Source: Fragilaria crotonensis (lineage: Eukaryota > Bacillariophyta > Fragilariophyceae > Fragilariales > Fragilariaceae). Taken from it: DNA of 64,000 nucleotides. The DNA lies in the NCBI GenBank assembly GCA_022925895.1, contig JAKSYS010000092.1, positions 1 through 64,000 on the forward strand, read 5' to 3'. The notes beneath the pieces are model-generated. The model did no database searches and had not been told where the DNA came from. It saw only the letters and a program-made list of their open reading frames with translations. The position numbers were made by a program, and so were the translations under genes. Shown here one piece after another: positions 45,708-57,178 of the stretch (positions within the stretch are counted from its first letter, which is position 1; each line of letters begins with the position of its first letter).

Positions 45708-47024
45708 ATGTACATCATCAAAGCTGCAAAAGTACGACTGGAAGTCGCTGCTGTCCTTCTCGCGACGTTGGTTGCTTTGAGAGTATGTCGAGAGGCTTGC
45801 AGTTTGGAATTTACTGGTAGCAGTCCAGTCACGGCCCCACTTTACGTTGCCGCTGGCACTGGCTATGCCATCTCGCACTTGAGCAGTATGGATCGTTTTT
45901 GTATCAAGTGGAATCACGATAACTTCGATATTGATGAGTGGTGGACTCATCATCCCGAATACGTCATCGAGCTGCAAAACACTACACACCAATGTTTCCA
46001 ACGAGAAGTTTCACAAGAGAAGTCAAACTTTTTCAGGGAAGTTTATAGACATCAGTTTAGAAAAGGATGCGATCCGGTATTCGCCCGATACTTGAGGAGC
46101 TCGGGATGGGGCTCTGATTTCGCCATGTTAGCCCAAGGCTTGTATTTTGCCATGGAAGAAAAGAAGCCAATGATGGTCGTACCCAATCCTCAGATATCCA
46201 AGAAGCAGGTTTGGCAATACGCCGCGCTGTCGGATGGCTCCAAAGCTACCTGCCCCTCGAAAGACCTTGATTGCTACTTTCTTCCAGTATCTTCGTGCAA
46301 GCCCGATCCTGAGCTTGTGCAACAGCAAGCGTATCAAGTCAACGACACCTTTAATGCGGCACTTCACAGCAAAAACACATTTCCGTGGGCTTATCAATAT
46401 CTCACACGAGGCCAGCAATGGATCCGTCGTGCTGTTGTTAACTTTGTGGAACAGCAAAAGCCACCATTTCCACGAAATGAAACGTGCACTGTGATCCATG
46501 TGCGACGAGGCGATGTCGTCCTTCAAAAACAGATGGTCAATCCTCGTCAAAACAGAGGCTATCATCCGATTGCTGACTACCTTGACCTTCTCCCAGAAGA
46601 ACGCCGACGACCAGGATCCAACATTTTACTTTTCACTGACGATGCTGACGCTATTGATGAAGCCCAACTAATCCATCCGGAAATCAATTGGCACTGGTTC
46701 AATCGCTCACGATATCGAGGTAGACCGGACAAATTTATGAAGCATACCGTTGCGGACACGCCCAAGGACGACGTTGTGGCAATTCTTGGAACTTTTGAAA
46801 TTGCCACGCGATGCGATGCCATGGTGCGTGGCATTAGCGGTTTCGGTGACTTGATTTATTACCAAGTAAGGGATGCATGGAGAGTCAAGGGACGACAAAA
46901 CATCTTTTCCAAGCTCGTGCCAGAGAAGCAAATGAGTGCTGAAGATCGCATGCAATCTGACAAGCTAATCAAAGAAGCACTCGAGAAGCTGAAAGCCGAG
47001 AAAGGCACGTCGTCGACGTCATGA
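45708..47024 (+). CDS. GT23-like fucosyltransferase
   Basis: Single exon, 438 aa from the ATG at 45,708 (a GTG at 45,660 opens the frame but is not preferred). A signal anchor (VAAVLLATLVALRVC) at about residues 12-28 predicts a Golgi type II protein. The luminal part has GWGSDFAMLAQGLYFAMEEK and the donor-binding motif VIHVRRGDVV (H-x-R-R-G-D, as in FUT8 and NodZ). The C-terminal segment LGTFEIATRCDAMVRGISGFGDLIYY corresponds to the conserved end of alpha-1,6-fucosyltransferases. It would transfer fucose from GDP-fucose to an N-glycan or polysaccharide; the acceptor is not evident. Its neighbours (glycosyltransferase-like, sulfotransferase) also act in the secretory pathway. Confidence 0.8.
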   Translation: MYIIKAAKVRLEVAAVLLATLVALRVCREACSLEFTGSSPVTAPLYVAAGTGYAISHLSSMDRFCIKWNHDNFDIDEWWTHHPEYVIELQNTTHQCFQREVSQEKSNFFREVYRHQFRKGCDPVFARYLRSSGWGSDFAMLAQGLYFAMEEKKPMMVVPNPQISKKQVWQYAALSDGSKATCPSKDLDCYFLPVSSCKPDPELVQQQAYQVNDTFNAALHSKNTFPWAYQYLTRGQQWIRRAVVNFVEQQKPPFPRNETCTVIHVRRGDVVLQKQMVNPRQNRGYHPIADYLDLLPEERRRPGSNILLFTDDADAIDEAQLIHPEINWHWFNRSRYRGRPDKFMKHTVADTPKDDVVAILGTFEIATRCDAMVRGISGFGDLIYYQVRDAWRVKGRQNIFSKLVPEKQMSAEDRMQSDKLIKEALEKLKAEKGTSSTS

Positions 47025-47610
47025 GGATTGGACGCAGCGGTGTCTCCTTGGACGTCCTACAAGTGTGCAGCGTTGTCAACGCATGGACAGACATATTGAG
47101 ATCAGATAGTTCAGGAAATGTAAATAGTGATTAATTCTGACAGAAGACATCCCTGTACTGGCCTGGGATATGTGATGAATATCAAAACAATAAATGCACT
47201 TCAAAATTCACAATCATCACCTCGGGAAAAGCATATCGTCGTGTTGATTGATGTGCTGGGCATGCAGTGTCATACCACAGTCATTTTCCTTGAATTCATA
47301 CATGGGCACATGGGCCAATCCCGGTCTGCTTGATTATCGATAACAGGTAGAATCTCACTCCGAGAACAACATTCTGGGAGGCTGCAGATGACCAGTATGT
47401 CACGTCCGTGCGATGGTACTGATGTACATCCTGGATTGGATTCCGCCTTGGCGAGGTGATGGCATCACGGCGGCGCGAAGGACTGCGATACATGTCATTG
47501 AATGATGTAGCTCAGGTCATTCGTATTGGAAGTGATGTCTAATTCGTGATACGAACCAATTCGCAAACCCTCATCATGAACAGAAGGACCACAACATCCC
47601 CAAGAGACAG
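47025..47610. other. Convergent 3' spacer
   Basis: No gene seen. It lies between the 3' ends of the fucosyltransferase and the sulfotransferase genes. Confidence 0.5.
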
Positions 47611-48803
47611 CTACCTGGAATTTTGTAATCTGCTCCATTCAGCATCCGATTCTGCTCGCAATACCTCATCTGTGCACTTATGGCCACATCCAGTATCCTG
47701 GAAGTAACAGTCTTGACTTGCCAATATTGTGTGATTGGGTAACGTGAGTGGACAAGGGAAGATTGCACGTTGTTCGCATTCGCGTTTATTTTTTGCAGTG
47801 AGTTCGTGATAGGAAACAACTCCAGCCATAACCTTGTCTCGTCCCAACGCGTCAATGGTTAAATCTAGGCTGGCGTTGACGGCGTGGTACAAGATTATGT
47901 CAGAATTGTCGTGAAGGAAATCGCCAGCCAGATACGCATCAATCTTTGGCGTCGTCCACGACCGCCTTATCTTTACACATCCAGACGAAGTCGTCCCATC
48001 GTCGTACCCCTCAACCTTGCTTGACAACACAATGAGGTCGGCCAGTGGTACCCTAAATATCATAGACATGACAACCACAGATTCGGCCATGCGCTCACTG
48101 ACGCCAATGAAGTCGTAGTTTTGAATCGTATGCTTAATTTCTTCTTCTCTGGTCTCGAATTTTGTCAGTCTCAAGTACTTCACTAAGTAGTTCTGATGCA
48201 TGGGTCTGCCAATGAAATTGAGAATTGAGCTTTCCGTTGCGTTCCAACCCATCCGACTCACTCGAAAAAAGAAGAAGTCACTCACGACGCGGGGTGCGGG
48301 ATGTCGAATCATCGTCCACAGTATCGATCGATCTGCATCACGATCCATGTATTCTTGAGGTACTTCGGATGCGAATCCATGAAAATACCTGGCAGAGCAT
48401 GGCCGAGTACGATTCGTAGTATTGTTTCGTAACAAGCCGATGTGACGTCCCACCGTATCTGCCATGCGATTTGCAATACCAGCTCCAGTAGACCTACTGG
48501 ACGCACATTTCTGCACCCGGACAAACAAAATGCCGGATCTCGTTTTGTCCCGGTGTCATATGGTATTGTAGATCTGCTCCATACAGGAAAGGCTCGAGCG
48601 ATCATTGTCGCATTGTGCTTCGTTACAACTCCTTGAGATACTTTCGTTGCATCGCCTCCCCGTGCGGTGCTATCGATTTGATCCATCTTTCCCAGATGAA
48701 GAGCTAGTGCTGCTGTCCATTTCAAATTCCAGATCATTCCTTTCAGCGAAATAACGCCGGCAATGATCATGAGGAATGCCAAAATGTGAGGTGGCGCCCG
48801 CAT
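47611..48803 (-). CDS. Golgi sulfotransferase (frame slip near the N-terminus)
   Basis: Type II membrane sulfotransferase. From the ATG at 48,803 a hydrophobic anchor (HILAFLMIIAGVISL) is followed by a stem. The catalytic part then continues in another frame from about 48,530: FVRVQKCASSR resembles the 5'-phosphosulfate loop, and IRHPAPRVVSDFFFFRVSR the 3'-phosphate-binding segment, of sulfotransferases that use PAPS. The later part, with FIGVSERMAESVVVM and paired cysteines, fits the heparan-sulfate 2-O-sulfotransferase-like group. Total about 397 aa. Stem and catalytic part are offset by one base at about 48,530 (next to a TTTT run). This is either a true lesion or a sequencing error; no plausible intron explains it. 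It would add sulfate to secreted glycans. Confidence 0.7.
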
Positions 48804-50020
48804 TCCGTTGATAGTTGTGCTAGCTAGGTAGTGCTCGGAGTACTAGAGTACGAAGTAGTTTGTAATCAACAAGTAGAATAGAATATGGGTAAAGAACTGC
48901 AGCAGTCGTAACTCGTCCAAACGGGGGACGATAATCACTTCGACATACGATGTGGTGAAATGAGTGTGTGAGTGTGAGGAGGTTTTTCTTGCAAGACGGC
49001 GAAATCCGAGATTTAACGACGATTTGCCTTCTGGGAGCACTTCCTTCTTCCTGGTACTGTACGATACAAGTACATACCCGTACATACAACTCAATACGTA
49101 CTACTGGTAGACTCCCCGTTGAGATATGTACTGTATGTTACGTACAAGTGTACATATCCTCCACGATTACGGTGACACCCAGAGTTCTGTATGTACATTG
49201 TACCTGGTACAAACACAAGTTGTATACTACAATACTATGACATGCTACAGTAGTACTTTGTTTATAAAAGGAGTATGCATACTGGAAAACTGCCTTCTGC
49301 GATGGCTACGGTAGTACGGTACCGTTTGAATAGCTACGAATATATCAAATCAGCATCAGGAGGTCAAGTATACGAGGATGAAGTATCAAGTATCAAGTTT
49401 ATCAATTATTCATTGATGTCGATAGACATTTGCATTCAACAAGACTCGTATCGTGCTGACGGTGTTGTGCTGTTGTGCTCAATACCGGTAGTACCTGGTA
49501 CTAGGTACATACTTGTACCAGTACAAGTGCTTCCGGTAGACTTGTCTTGGAACTGCAGTACAAGTACTGTACATGGTAGCAGTATTCAAGTACTTCTACT
49601 CAGAGTACAATACTATGCACATACATGCATGTAGCTGTTGTGAATATACTGGAGTAGCACGTCCTACGTATCATTTACGTGAGACGTGAGAAGCGTGATC
49701 CGAGACACAACAGCAACGGCATTATCAGGTCTTGCGCAGCGGGAGGTCCAATTCACACTCGCTTTCACACTTCCACCATTTCAATAGATCCCATCAGTTT
49801 GATTCATCGACCAACACAGTACTGCTACGACGTACTCGGAGCTCAGAGTGCGGTTCAGCAACTTTACAAGCAATCTACAAGCCTTTATTCGGAATAGATA
49901 CAGCCTCTCGTACTCTTCTTTCTGCTCTACCTGTAGATCGATTGGCATATAGCAACATCAGGAAGTGCAGAGCAACGGTGACAACAAGCCACAAACGCGA
50001 AGGACAAACACGCTCTTCAA
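48804..50020. other. Divergent intergenic region, GTAC-rich
   Basis: No gene supported. Between about 49,050 and 49,620 the tetramer GTAC occurs at least 20 times, often inside GGTACC, TACCGGTA or AAGTACTTG contexts. The region lies between the sulfotransferase (minus) and tepsin-like (plus) starts. Confidence 0.6.
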
Positions 50021-52435
50021 ATGGCGGATCGTTCACTCCTAGCCCGTGCCACTGAAGGGACAATTGCCCCTACTCCTGGATACCTTTATCTTGACATTGC
50101 CAAGAATGTTGCAACGTCTCCCATGGCTTGTCAAGAAGTTGCAACCTATTTGAGCCGTCGATTGCAATCGAAGCAGAACCCCAACATCAAATACAAGTGT
50201 CTCAAAGTCATTGCAAAGGTCGCGGAATCTCCCGTCACGAGGGGAATGTTCAAGAGAACCATGGCGCAAGACAGCCAATCTATGGCTTGCATCAAGGAGG
50301 CGCTGCAATTCAGAGGACCTCCGGATCCAGCAAGAGGAGATGAACCCTATCAAAAGGTCAGAACCGCCGCAAAGGAAGCAATGGATGCCATTTACAGTGA
50401 TGCACCTACATCTACCTCCGCATCACATGCGGGAGACTACGGCAACGCATACGGTGCTGCTGTAGGCGGACATGCCGGACCGCCTACACCTTCCACGAGA
50501 ATGGAAGGCATTGGTAACCCAATGTTCAAGGATCCTCGGGATCCATCGAATCAACCAATGACAGCTGAAACATTTCTACGTGAAGCAGCTGAAGCTGTAA
50601 CTGGGATGATTAGAGATCCACTGGCCAGGAATGTCGATCTAGGACCACCTCCTGGTCCTCGTCCTGGTGCAATGCCAGGATACGGAGGCGGAGGAACTGT
50701 AAGTGAACATGTTCATGTCCATTATTGTGTGTTTCTGCGTTCTGCACCCTCATACTCCCACATTCGTTTGCGCAACCCTGCAACAGTACCCTCCCGGTCG
50801 CTCCCAGCTTGCACAATCCACAGGTGGCCAATGGACCATGGCCAGCAACCGTGGGCCACATGCTGTCAATCCACCTGCTAACTTTCAGCAAGATTCAGCT
50901 TATTATCAGCAGAAGCAAGCCTATGACTGGGCTAGTAAGAGTGGATCTGCTGGTCAATCTGGTACAAGTGGCGTTGGCGGCTCCTGGGGAGCACCATCCG
51001 TTGTTGGTGCAACGCCTGCCTCTTACGTTCCCTCGAATATGAATCCACAACAACCCCACATTGGAATCATATCTACCCAGACGACGCATGGGCATGGCGG
51101 AACAGCTGTCTCGGACGGTCAGTTCGAAAAGCAGCTAGTTATGGAACTATGTCCTCCAGGTGGCCTCAAGGCGGAACCTCCGCCTGACAAGTTACAGAAA
51201 TTTGTCCAAACTGTTCCCTCTCTCGACGCCGATTTAGTGTGTCCAGCGTTGTTGGATTGTCTCGAGGAAGGTCAACCATGGATCATTCGTGCCAAGGCGT
51301 TGTGCGTCATGGAGGCATGCATCACTGTCGGAGTAGGCGAGGATGGTATCAATAAATACGCAGACTTCTTTTATGAATGTCGTTCGGAAATTGAACCCCT
51401 GTCGCGTCATACTCGACCAGCCGTCAGGGGAGCCTGCGCAGAGGGTCATGACTTTGTTAGGATTGTCGCCTTCTGATGCGAATCGAAATCCAGCCTCAGC
51501 ACCTACCACTGCCAATTCATTCCCTCCACCTGTGGCGGCACCACCGGCACCTTCAACAGATCTGCTCGACTTTGGTGACACGACAGCAGCGCCTCCGATG
51601 CCTCCCGTCCCTCCTCCGGCCGTCCCCCCTAGCCCACCAACTCAGAATAGCAGCGGGGCTCTCTTTGGCGGTCTCAAGGTTCAAGAAAAGGTTGTACCTG
51701 CTCCTTCGAAGCCGGCAGATGCACCGGTCGAATCTCTATTGCAGGGCATGACAATTAATAAGGTTTCCGCAGCTCAAGGAGGAAGTGGATTTGGCTTCAT
51801 GCAAGCCTCGGAACCATCTGCGCCACCCGCAGGAAGTGCCTTTGGTTTCATGCAGGCCACTGAACCCGCGGCACCCCCCTACTGGAAGTTCCTTCGACTT
51901 CATGCAGGGGTCAGAAGCTCCAGCACCTGCTATAGCTCCAGGCAGTTCCTTTGATTTCATGCAATCTTCACCTCAAAATGCAGCTGCTGGCGTTGCCAAT
52001 GGCGCAACAGGCTCTTCGTTCAATTTTATGCAAGTCGAGTCCGCCCCACTTGCTTCACCAAACCCAGCCAACGCTACGTTTGACCCATTGGCTCAAAACT
52101 ATAAACCATCACCAACGACTCAAAAACAGATGATGACCCAACAGCAGCAACCGCAGCTCAATCCCGTCCAGCTGCAAGCAATGTATGCGCAACAGCTCAT
52201 GATGCAACAACAAATGCAGCAAATCCAATTCGCTATGGCCATGCAACAGCACCAAGTTGGTGGCGTTGTTCCCATGCCAGGCGTTCCGCGCAACAATTCT
52301 GTCATGGCGCCGGGTGGGTTTGCTGCTACTAACTCCTTTTCCTTCTTGGACAAGAATGTCCAAGCCCAAGCAAAGAAAAAAGAAGACAAGCAGTTTGATT
52401 TTGTGCAGGATGCAATCAAGAAGGAGCAGAAGTAA
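50021..52435 (+). CDS. Tepsin-like AP-4 accessory protein (ENTH/VHS)
   Basis: Exon 1 is 50,021-50,698; exon 2 starts at 50,787 and runs to 52,435, in total about 775 aa. Residues 1-130 form an ENTH-type helical domain (TPGYLYLDIAKNVATSP, KYKCLKVIAKVAESP). About 320-450 is a second VHS-like helical domain, as in tepsin. The disordered tail carries ALFGGLKVQEK, close to the LFxG[ML]x[LV] motif that binds the AP-4 beta ear. It also carries a series of GS-x-F-x-FMQ motifs plus NSFSFLDKN, close to the S[AV]F[SA]FLN motif that binds the AP-4 epsilon ear. It should act in AP-4 coats at the trans-Golgi network. The frame slips by one base in a GGGG run (51,427-51,430) and again in a CCCCCC run (51,874-51,879). 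Both look like homopolymer errors, since the repeats continue in register on either side. Confidence 0.8.
50699..50786 (+). other. Intron of the tepsin-like gene
   Basis: 88 bases, GTAAGT...AACAG, phase 0, joining GYGGGGT to YPPGRSQLAQ. Confidence 0.85.
51780..52365 (+). repeat. Repeated FxFMQ ear-binding motifs in the tepsin-like tail
   Basis: Six spaced copies of an 8-9 residue motif: GSGFGFMQA (51,782), GSAFGFMQA (51,832), GSSFDFMQG (about 51,888), GSSFDFMQS (about 51,944), GSSFNFMQV (about 52,011), and a final NSFSFLDKN (about 52,333). The spacers are Pro/Ala-rich. The number of copies probably raises avidity for adaptor ear domains. Confidence 0.75.
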
Positions 52436-52848
52436 GTAATTGATGAAAAAGATAAACAAGTAGTAGGGAGTCTTGCCGAGATTTTAAGGGTGTTTTAAGT
52501 TCTCATGACAAGGGAGACGAATAGAAGACACTTTAGATTCGCCTAACGGAGGAAATAGGAAACTACCGGTAGTACTCCGAGTACGATTGAATTGTGATTT
52601 TGGACAGGGCGAGGACCCACGCAGTGCCTGCGATACCAAACTTAGTCAATAATCATAACGACGTGTTTTGTCGTGTTTGCATCAATAACGCCACTTGCAT
52701 TGTTGTTCGTCGAAGGAACGGGGTGCCAAAGGAAAAGGCACCTGTAAGGACAACGTACAAAGAGTGTGTGAACGCACCAATGACGCAACATGAAACGGAG
52801 GCATTCTGCTGAATCGCGAAAAAGAGATCACGTCCAGGGAAGGCCCTT
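52436..52848. other. Convergent 3' spacer
   Basis: No gene seen between the tepsin-like and GT8-like 3' ends. A CTACCGGTAGTACTCCGAGTAC motif lies at about 52,562-52,583. Confidence 0.5.
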
Positions 52849-54724
52849 TTAGTCATAAAGCTTGGGAACCATGGCAAATGTTTCATCGGTGGCATCGATT
52901 GGAGTATAGTTCTTCCCACCCTCACCAGCACAATGTCCTTGAAAGACCTCCACCATGTACGAGTGTGACGCGGCCTTTAGGAGTCGTTGATCGGACGTGT
53001 GGCGGAAGAGCCTTGCCTCAAAGTCGGTTCGCAGCGAATGCCATTTCGTCACCACTTCCATGCACTTTTCGTAGGACCCAGCACTCGTATCAATGGCCGA
53101 TCCACGAGCCCCACCCTGAACACCGACGCCAATGCAATTCCACGGTTTACGACATTGCGTGTAGTGCACGGATTGAATCTGGTCCAGCGGTGTGATTGTG
53201 CAGTCCTCGCATGTGTCCTTGTCATTGCGACATTTTCCAACATTGCGACTCCTTGGATTGAAATTCGGTTGCGCTCGATATCGAACATCCATACCCATCC
53301 AATTGTACCGACATTGGTTCAGTTCGACGGATGTGTTCGGTCGGACGTGGTCATAGTAATATGCCATGAGTCCTTGCATAGCCATGGCTCCGACAAATCC
53401 CCCATATCCGAGACCACCCCATCCATTGGCTCGCGAGAATCCCGATACATAGTCTCCCTTCTTCACAATGGCCGTCAATTCCTCAAAGACGGCTGGTTCG
53501 GGCCGCACCACGACGAATCCTGCCTGATATCCCGGAAGGCGACCCGGCATCACCTGCGGCCAATCGCGTGTGAAAAAGGCATCAATCCGGTCGGGGAGCG
53601 CATCGGACGGTCGTTCCATGGCAATCTTGGCACGAGCGGCCCGTCCCAATTCGGAATCGGCAGGATGAATCATGGCATCAAACAGCTCGTCCATGGGTCG
53701 GAAAAAGGCAAAATCAATATCCACGTGAACGACAGCAGGATAATCAGTCATTGTGTAGGGAAACCATTTGATGAATTCATCTGTTTTTTTTTAAATGGCG
53801 AGAGAGCGAGAGGATGGATGGATCGGGCAATGGGTTCATGAAACAACAGATGTGAGCAACATTTTGAGTGTTCGTGCGAGTCTGGGGCGATGTGTCTATA
53901 GCGTTTGGTGTGGACATTCCAAATGTCATTGTAATCAACTCACCATGACCGCAACACCATTCCTTACGAATGTGTTGTTTCAAATATTCTCCTTGAATCT
54001 CTTGTCTTTGAACAGGCGAATCAACAATCATAATTTGAAATCCGACTTTTCTTAAAATATCAGAACATGGTACGGCTTGTCGGTGAACAATGGCCACCAT
54101 GACGTAATCGTATTTGCTGTGACTCTCGGGATTGCGACTGGAAATGACATGAATAGAATGGCGCAAGATCAATGCCGCATCTGTCAGACCCGCCGCATTC
54201 GTTTGATGATCACCACATTTGACCAAGGAAATGGCATATGCTATTGTTGTTGCGTTGTTGTGATCATGACGACGACGCAAGCTGTCGTTGATTTTGTCAT
54301 GTTCTTGGACGGACGAAGTTGTAGATGTATCGTGTTGTGTTAGTTCCTCCAGCGTGGATTGTACGGATCCGATTGTTGATTGTGGTGCTTGTCGCAAGAC
54401 ATCCGTTGTTGATTGTATTCTTGTTGTTGCTGTTGTGTGTGCTGTCGTTATTGTTTCGGTTGCTGTTTCTGGGAATGGTATCGGCGTTATCGTCGTCGTC
54501 GTCGTCGTCATGATCATCACTGTCTTGAAGAAGAACAAAACCAAAAGAAGCACCAAGACTATTAGTATCCGTAGGGTCCTCATCTGAACTTTGGTGCGTG
54601 ACGACGAGGAAGGAGTTGTACTTCCACGGCAACAACTTGTAAAACAACTACTGGTGACGTTTTGGATGTAATTCCAAAGGACATTGACATGACGAGCATT
54701 CGTACTCTTGCGAGGATGAACCAT
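52849..54724 (-). CDS. GT8-like glycosyltransferase, type II membrane
   Basis: Two exons (54,724-53,944 and 53,780-52,849), phase 1, 570 aa; an ATG at 54,583 would give 523 aa. A strong signal anchor (LRILIVLVLLLVLFFF) starts just after the internal ATG. A Thr-rich stem follows, partly coded by a short trinucleotide run at about 54,492-54,511. The luminal domain begins YAISLVKCGDHQTNAAGLTDAALILRHS and has YPAVVHVDIDFAFFRPMDEL, the D-x-D metal/nucleotide-sugar site of glycogenin-like GT8 enzymes, then GYQAGFVVVRPEP and a cysteine-rich region. Golgi sugar transferase; donor and acceptor unknown. It is one of several secretory-pathway glycan genes nearby. Confidence 0.75.
53781..53943 (-). other. 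Intron of the GT8-like gene
   Basis: 163 bases, donor GTGAGT, acceptor AACAG after a long A-run on the coding strand, phase 1. It joins KEWCCGH to DEFIKWFPYTMTDYPA. Confidence 0.85.
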
Positions 54725-55719
54725 GTTGTTTTTGCTACCCTAGAAAGTGAAGGATTTGAAGAGGCAACGGGGCGACGCTTTCATACGCTCTCTCTCTCTC
54801 TACCGGTGGAGAGTAGAAGTTGGGCTGATTGCAGGTGCCATCGATCGCATCTGCCGGTAAATGTCAATTTTTTTTTTGAAAACTCAATTATGTACCCTTG
54901 CGACTCGTTTCGAGCACTGTTGTGCTCAATATCAAAGTCTAGAGAGTCAATTGCTCAATGCTCCCAGCGCGGCATCTGTACGTGTCCTTGGTACTACGTG
55001 TATTCGTATATGTGTGATACAGATACGGATCACGTGCTCAGAGCTTGCTTACAGTTGCCGTGTAAGCACCTTTACCATGTACGGGTATAATACGTTACGT
55101 ATGACAGACATTGTGGTATGTATCATACAGCGTGCATCTCTCACACAGCTGCAGATAGCATATATACAAATAGACGCCTTTAATGATAATATGAATAGGA
55201 GTACTGATCACTGGAGTAGTAGTAGTACCAGGTACTGCATTACTGCATTACCGATATGTAGCAGATGAAGCAAATTCTGGTATCATAGTAGCACTGTAAA
55301 CTGTAAACCATCAGCATTACTGTACCATCAGTCAAAATCAGGTGTGGATCATTAAGTATTCGTACATCCGTACTGTACATTCTACACAAGCATGGACCTG
55401 GTGTCTTTCAAACTTTTTGGCGCCAAAAGCCACTACCGTAGAGACATCTTGATTATTTATTGATTTATGAATATGTATAAACAGGCACACACATATATTT
55501 GCATCGTCCATCTTGTTGTCGCGGTGGAGTGCGGACGACAAGGGAGCCTTGAGCATAACTATTGATTGCTATCATCAAAGTCATATCTGCTTATGATCCA
55601 GATTGAGTGTACTTCAATAGTATAGTACATCCATTTGCTGAAGGTACAAAAACAATCACCTAAAGCACAACGTGACTACTCTTCAAACACATTCTTGGAT
55701 CTCAAGAAAGGATACCGAC
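54725..55719. other. Divergent intergenic region
   Basis: No gene supported. It lies between the GT8-like gene (minus) and POLD3 (plus). Many GTAC and TACTG repeats occur between 55,190 and 55,390. Confidence 0.55.
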
Positions 55720-57178
55720 ATGGATATCGTTCCAGAAAATGGTGCCGATCACTTTGATTGCAATGAGTTTGTGGACGAAGTATCATCCTGGATTCATGAT
55801 GAAGGTCGATGTGTGACGACGCAAACAGTGGCATGGACGTTTGGTTTGTCTCGGCGACAGGCAAGTCAAGTTCTGACGCAATGCTGTAATCCGAGTCCTG
55901 CCGATAGTCAGGATGATGACGCACATAATGCCAAATCATCCTATAACGTGGTATGGATGCAAGCGGACGAGGAAACCAACTGTGACGGCACAAGACTCAC
56001 TGGTACGTACCCAAAAGCAACGTAACTTCTCCTCTCGCAACAACGTCTCATTTCCAACGTCATCCCCCGCTCGTACATGTGCAGTCGTTCGCTTCATCAA
56101 ATCAACATTAACTGCGTCAGAGCTGCAACAAGAACAACAATCGAAACAAGAAGGAAGAGCCATTTATGCGATTTCCTTGAACAATTGTACGGAATCTTTG
56201 ACCACGGCTCATGTCAAGGATCAGCAATTATTTCGCGATGCACTCCAGTCTCACCAACACGCGACGGTATTGAATCACAATTGCGTCGAAATCCAATCAT
56301 CCATTGAACTTGATCGTCATGATGTTGGACAATTCCAACAGGAACGACGGAATCACATGGGGCAAGTGGCAACGGATCGACCAGGTGTGACCAAGACCAC
56401 GTCTGTAAACAGCAACCATAATGGTAACACAGTGCGCAAAACCACCACGGCACAGGCATTCTTTCGTGGATCATCATCGACCACAACTTCGACACCTACT
56501 ACCAAAAGCTCTGACGTACATCCAACTCAATCCAAGACCAAGAAACCATTTTTCGGAACATCGTCCGTGTCCAAATCTACCGTCACAACAGCAACGACGA
56601 CGACAACTACAAGTTCAAAGCAAGGAAAGGAGAAGGAGAAACAAATTCGGGCGACTAGCGTTGAAAAGGAAAATGCCCCCAATGTTGTGGTTGGGATTGG
56701 AACCGCTGATGATTTCATGGGAGATGAAGACGAAGATGAAGAATTCTTACAGCAAGAAAAATTACGTCAAGATCGACGTCAACAAGAAACACTACGTGCG
56801 TCGTCGTCGTCGTCGCAACGTCGCGGACGACCAGAAGCAAAACAGCCGCAGTCGAAATCTCCAGGTACTGCATCGGCTTCTTCCAATATGGCAGTATATG
56901 ACGATGACAACCATGAGATGGAACATGAGCCGGAAACGCCGCGGCAACAGCAACCACCACCACCACCTGCGCCAGTCTTGGGAAAGAAACGTCGCAAGAA
57001 ATTGGTGGAAAAGACAACCATGGATGCTCATGGATACATGCACACGGAAACTCATGTGGAATGGGAAGAAATTGATGTTGTGGATGAACCAACTGCCAAT
57101 ATGGAGAAGAAGAAGGTGGTGAAGAACACCAAGAATATGAAACAGGGGAGTCTCATGGGATTCTTTGCGAAAAAGTAA
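55720..57178 (+). CDS. POLD3: DNA polymerase delta subunit 3 (Pol32/p66-like)
   Basis: Two exons (55,720-56,002 and 56,085-57,178), phase 1, 458 aa. The ATG at 55,720 gives an N-terminal winged-helix-like domain (VTTQTVAWTFGLSRRQASQVL) that continues across the intron into VVRFIKSTLTASELQQ and AIYAISL, the layout of POLD3/Cdc27. A long Ser/Thr/Gln-rich disordered region follows. The last residues, KQGSLMGFFAKK, contain a canonical PCNA-interacting box (Q-x-x-L-x-x-F-F). This is the non-catalytic subunit that tethers polymerase delta to PCNA in the nucleus. The C-terminal basic and acidic tracts and the CAC/ACC trinucleotide runs are typical of this fast-evolving protein. Confidence 0.85.
56003..56084 (+). 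other. Intron of POLD3
   Basis: 82 bases, donor GTACGT, acceptor GTGCAG, phase 1. Confidence 0.85.
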
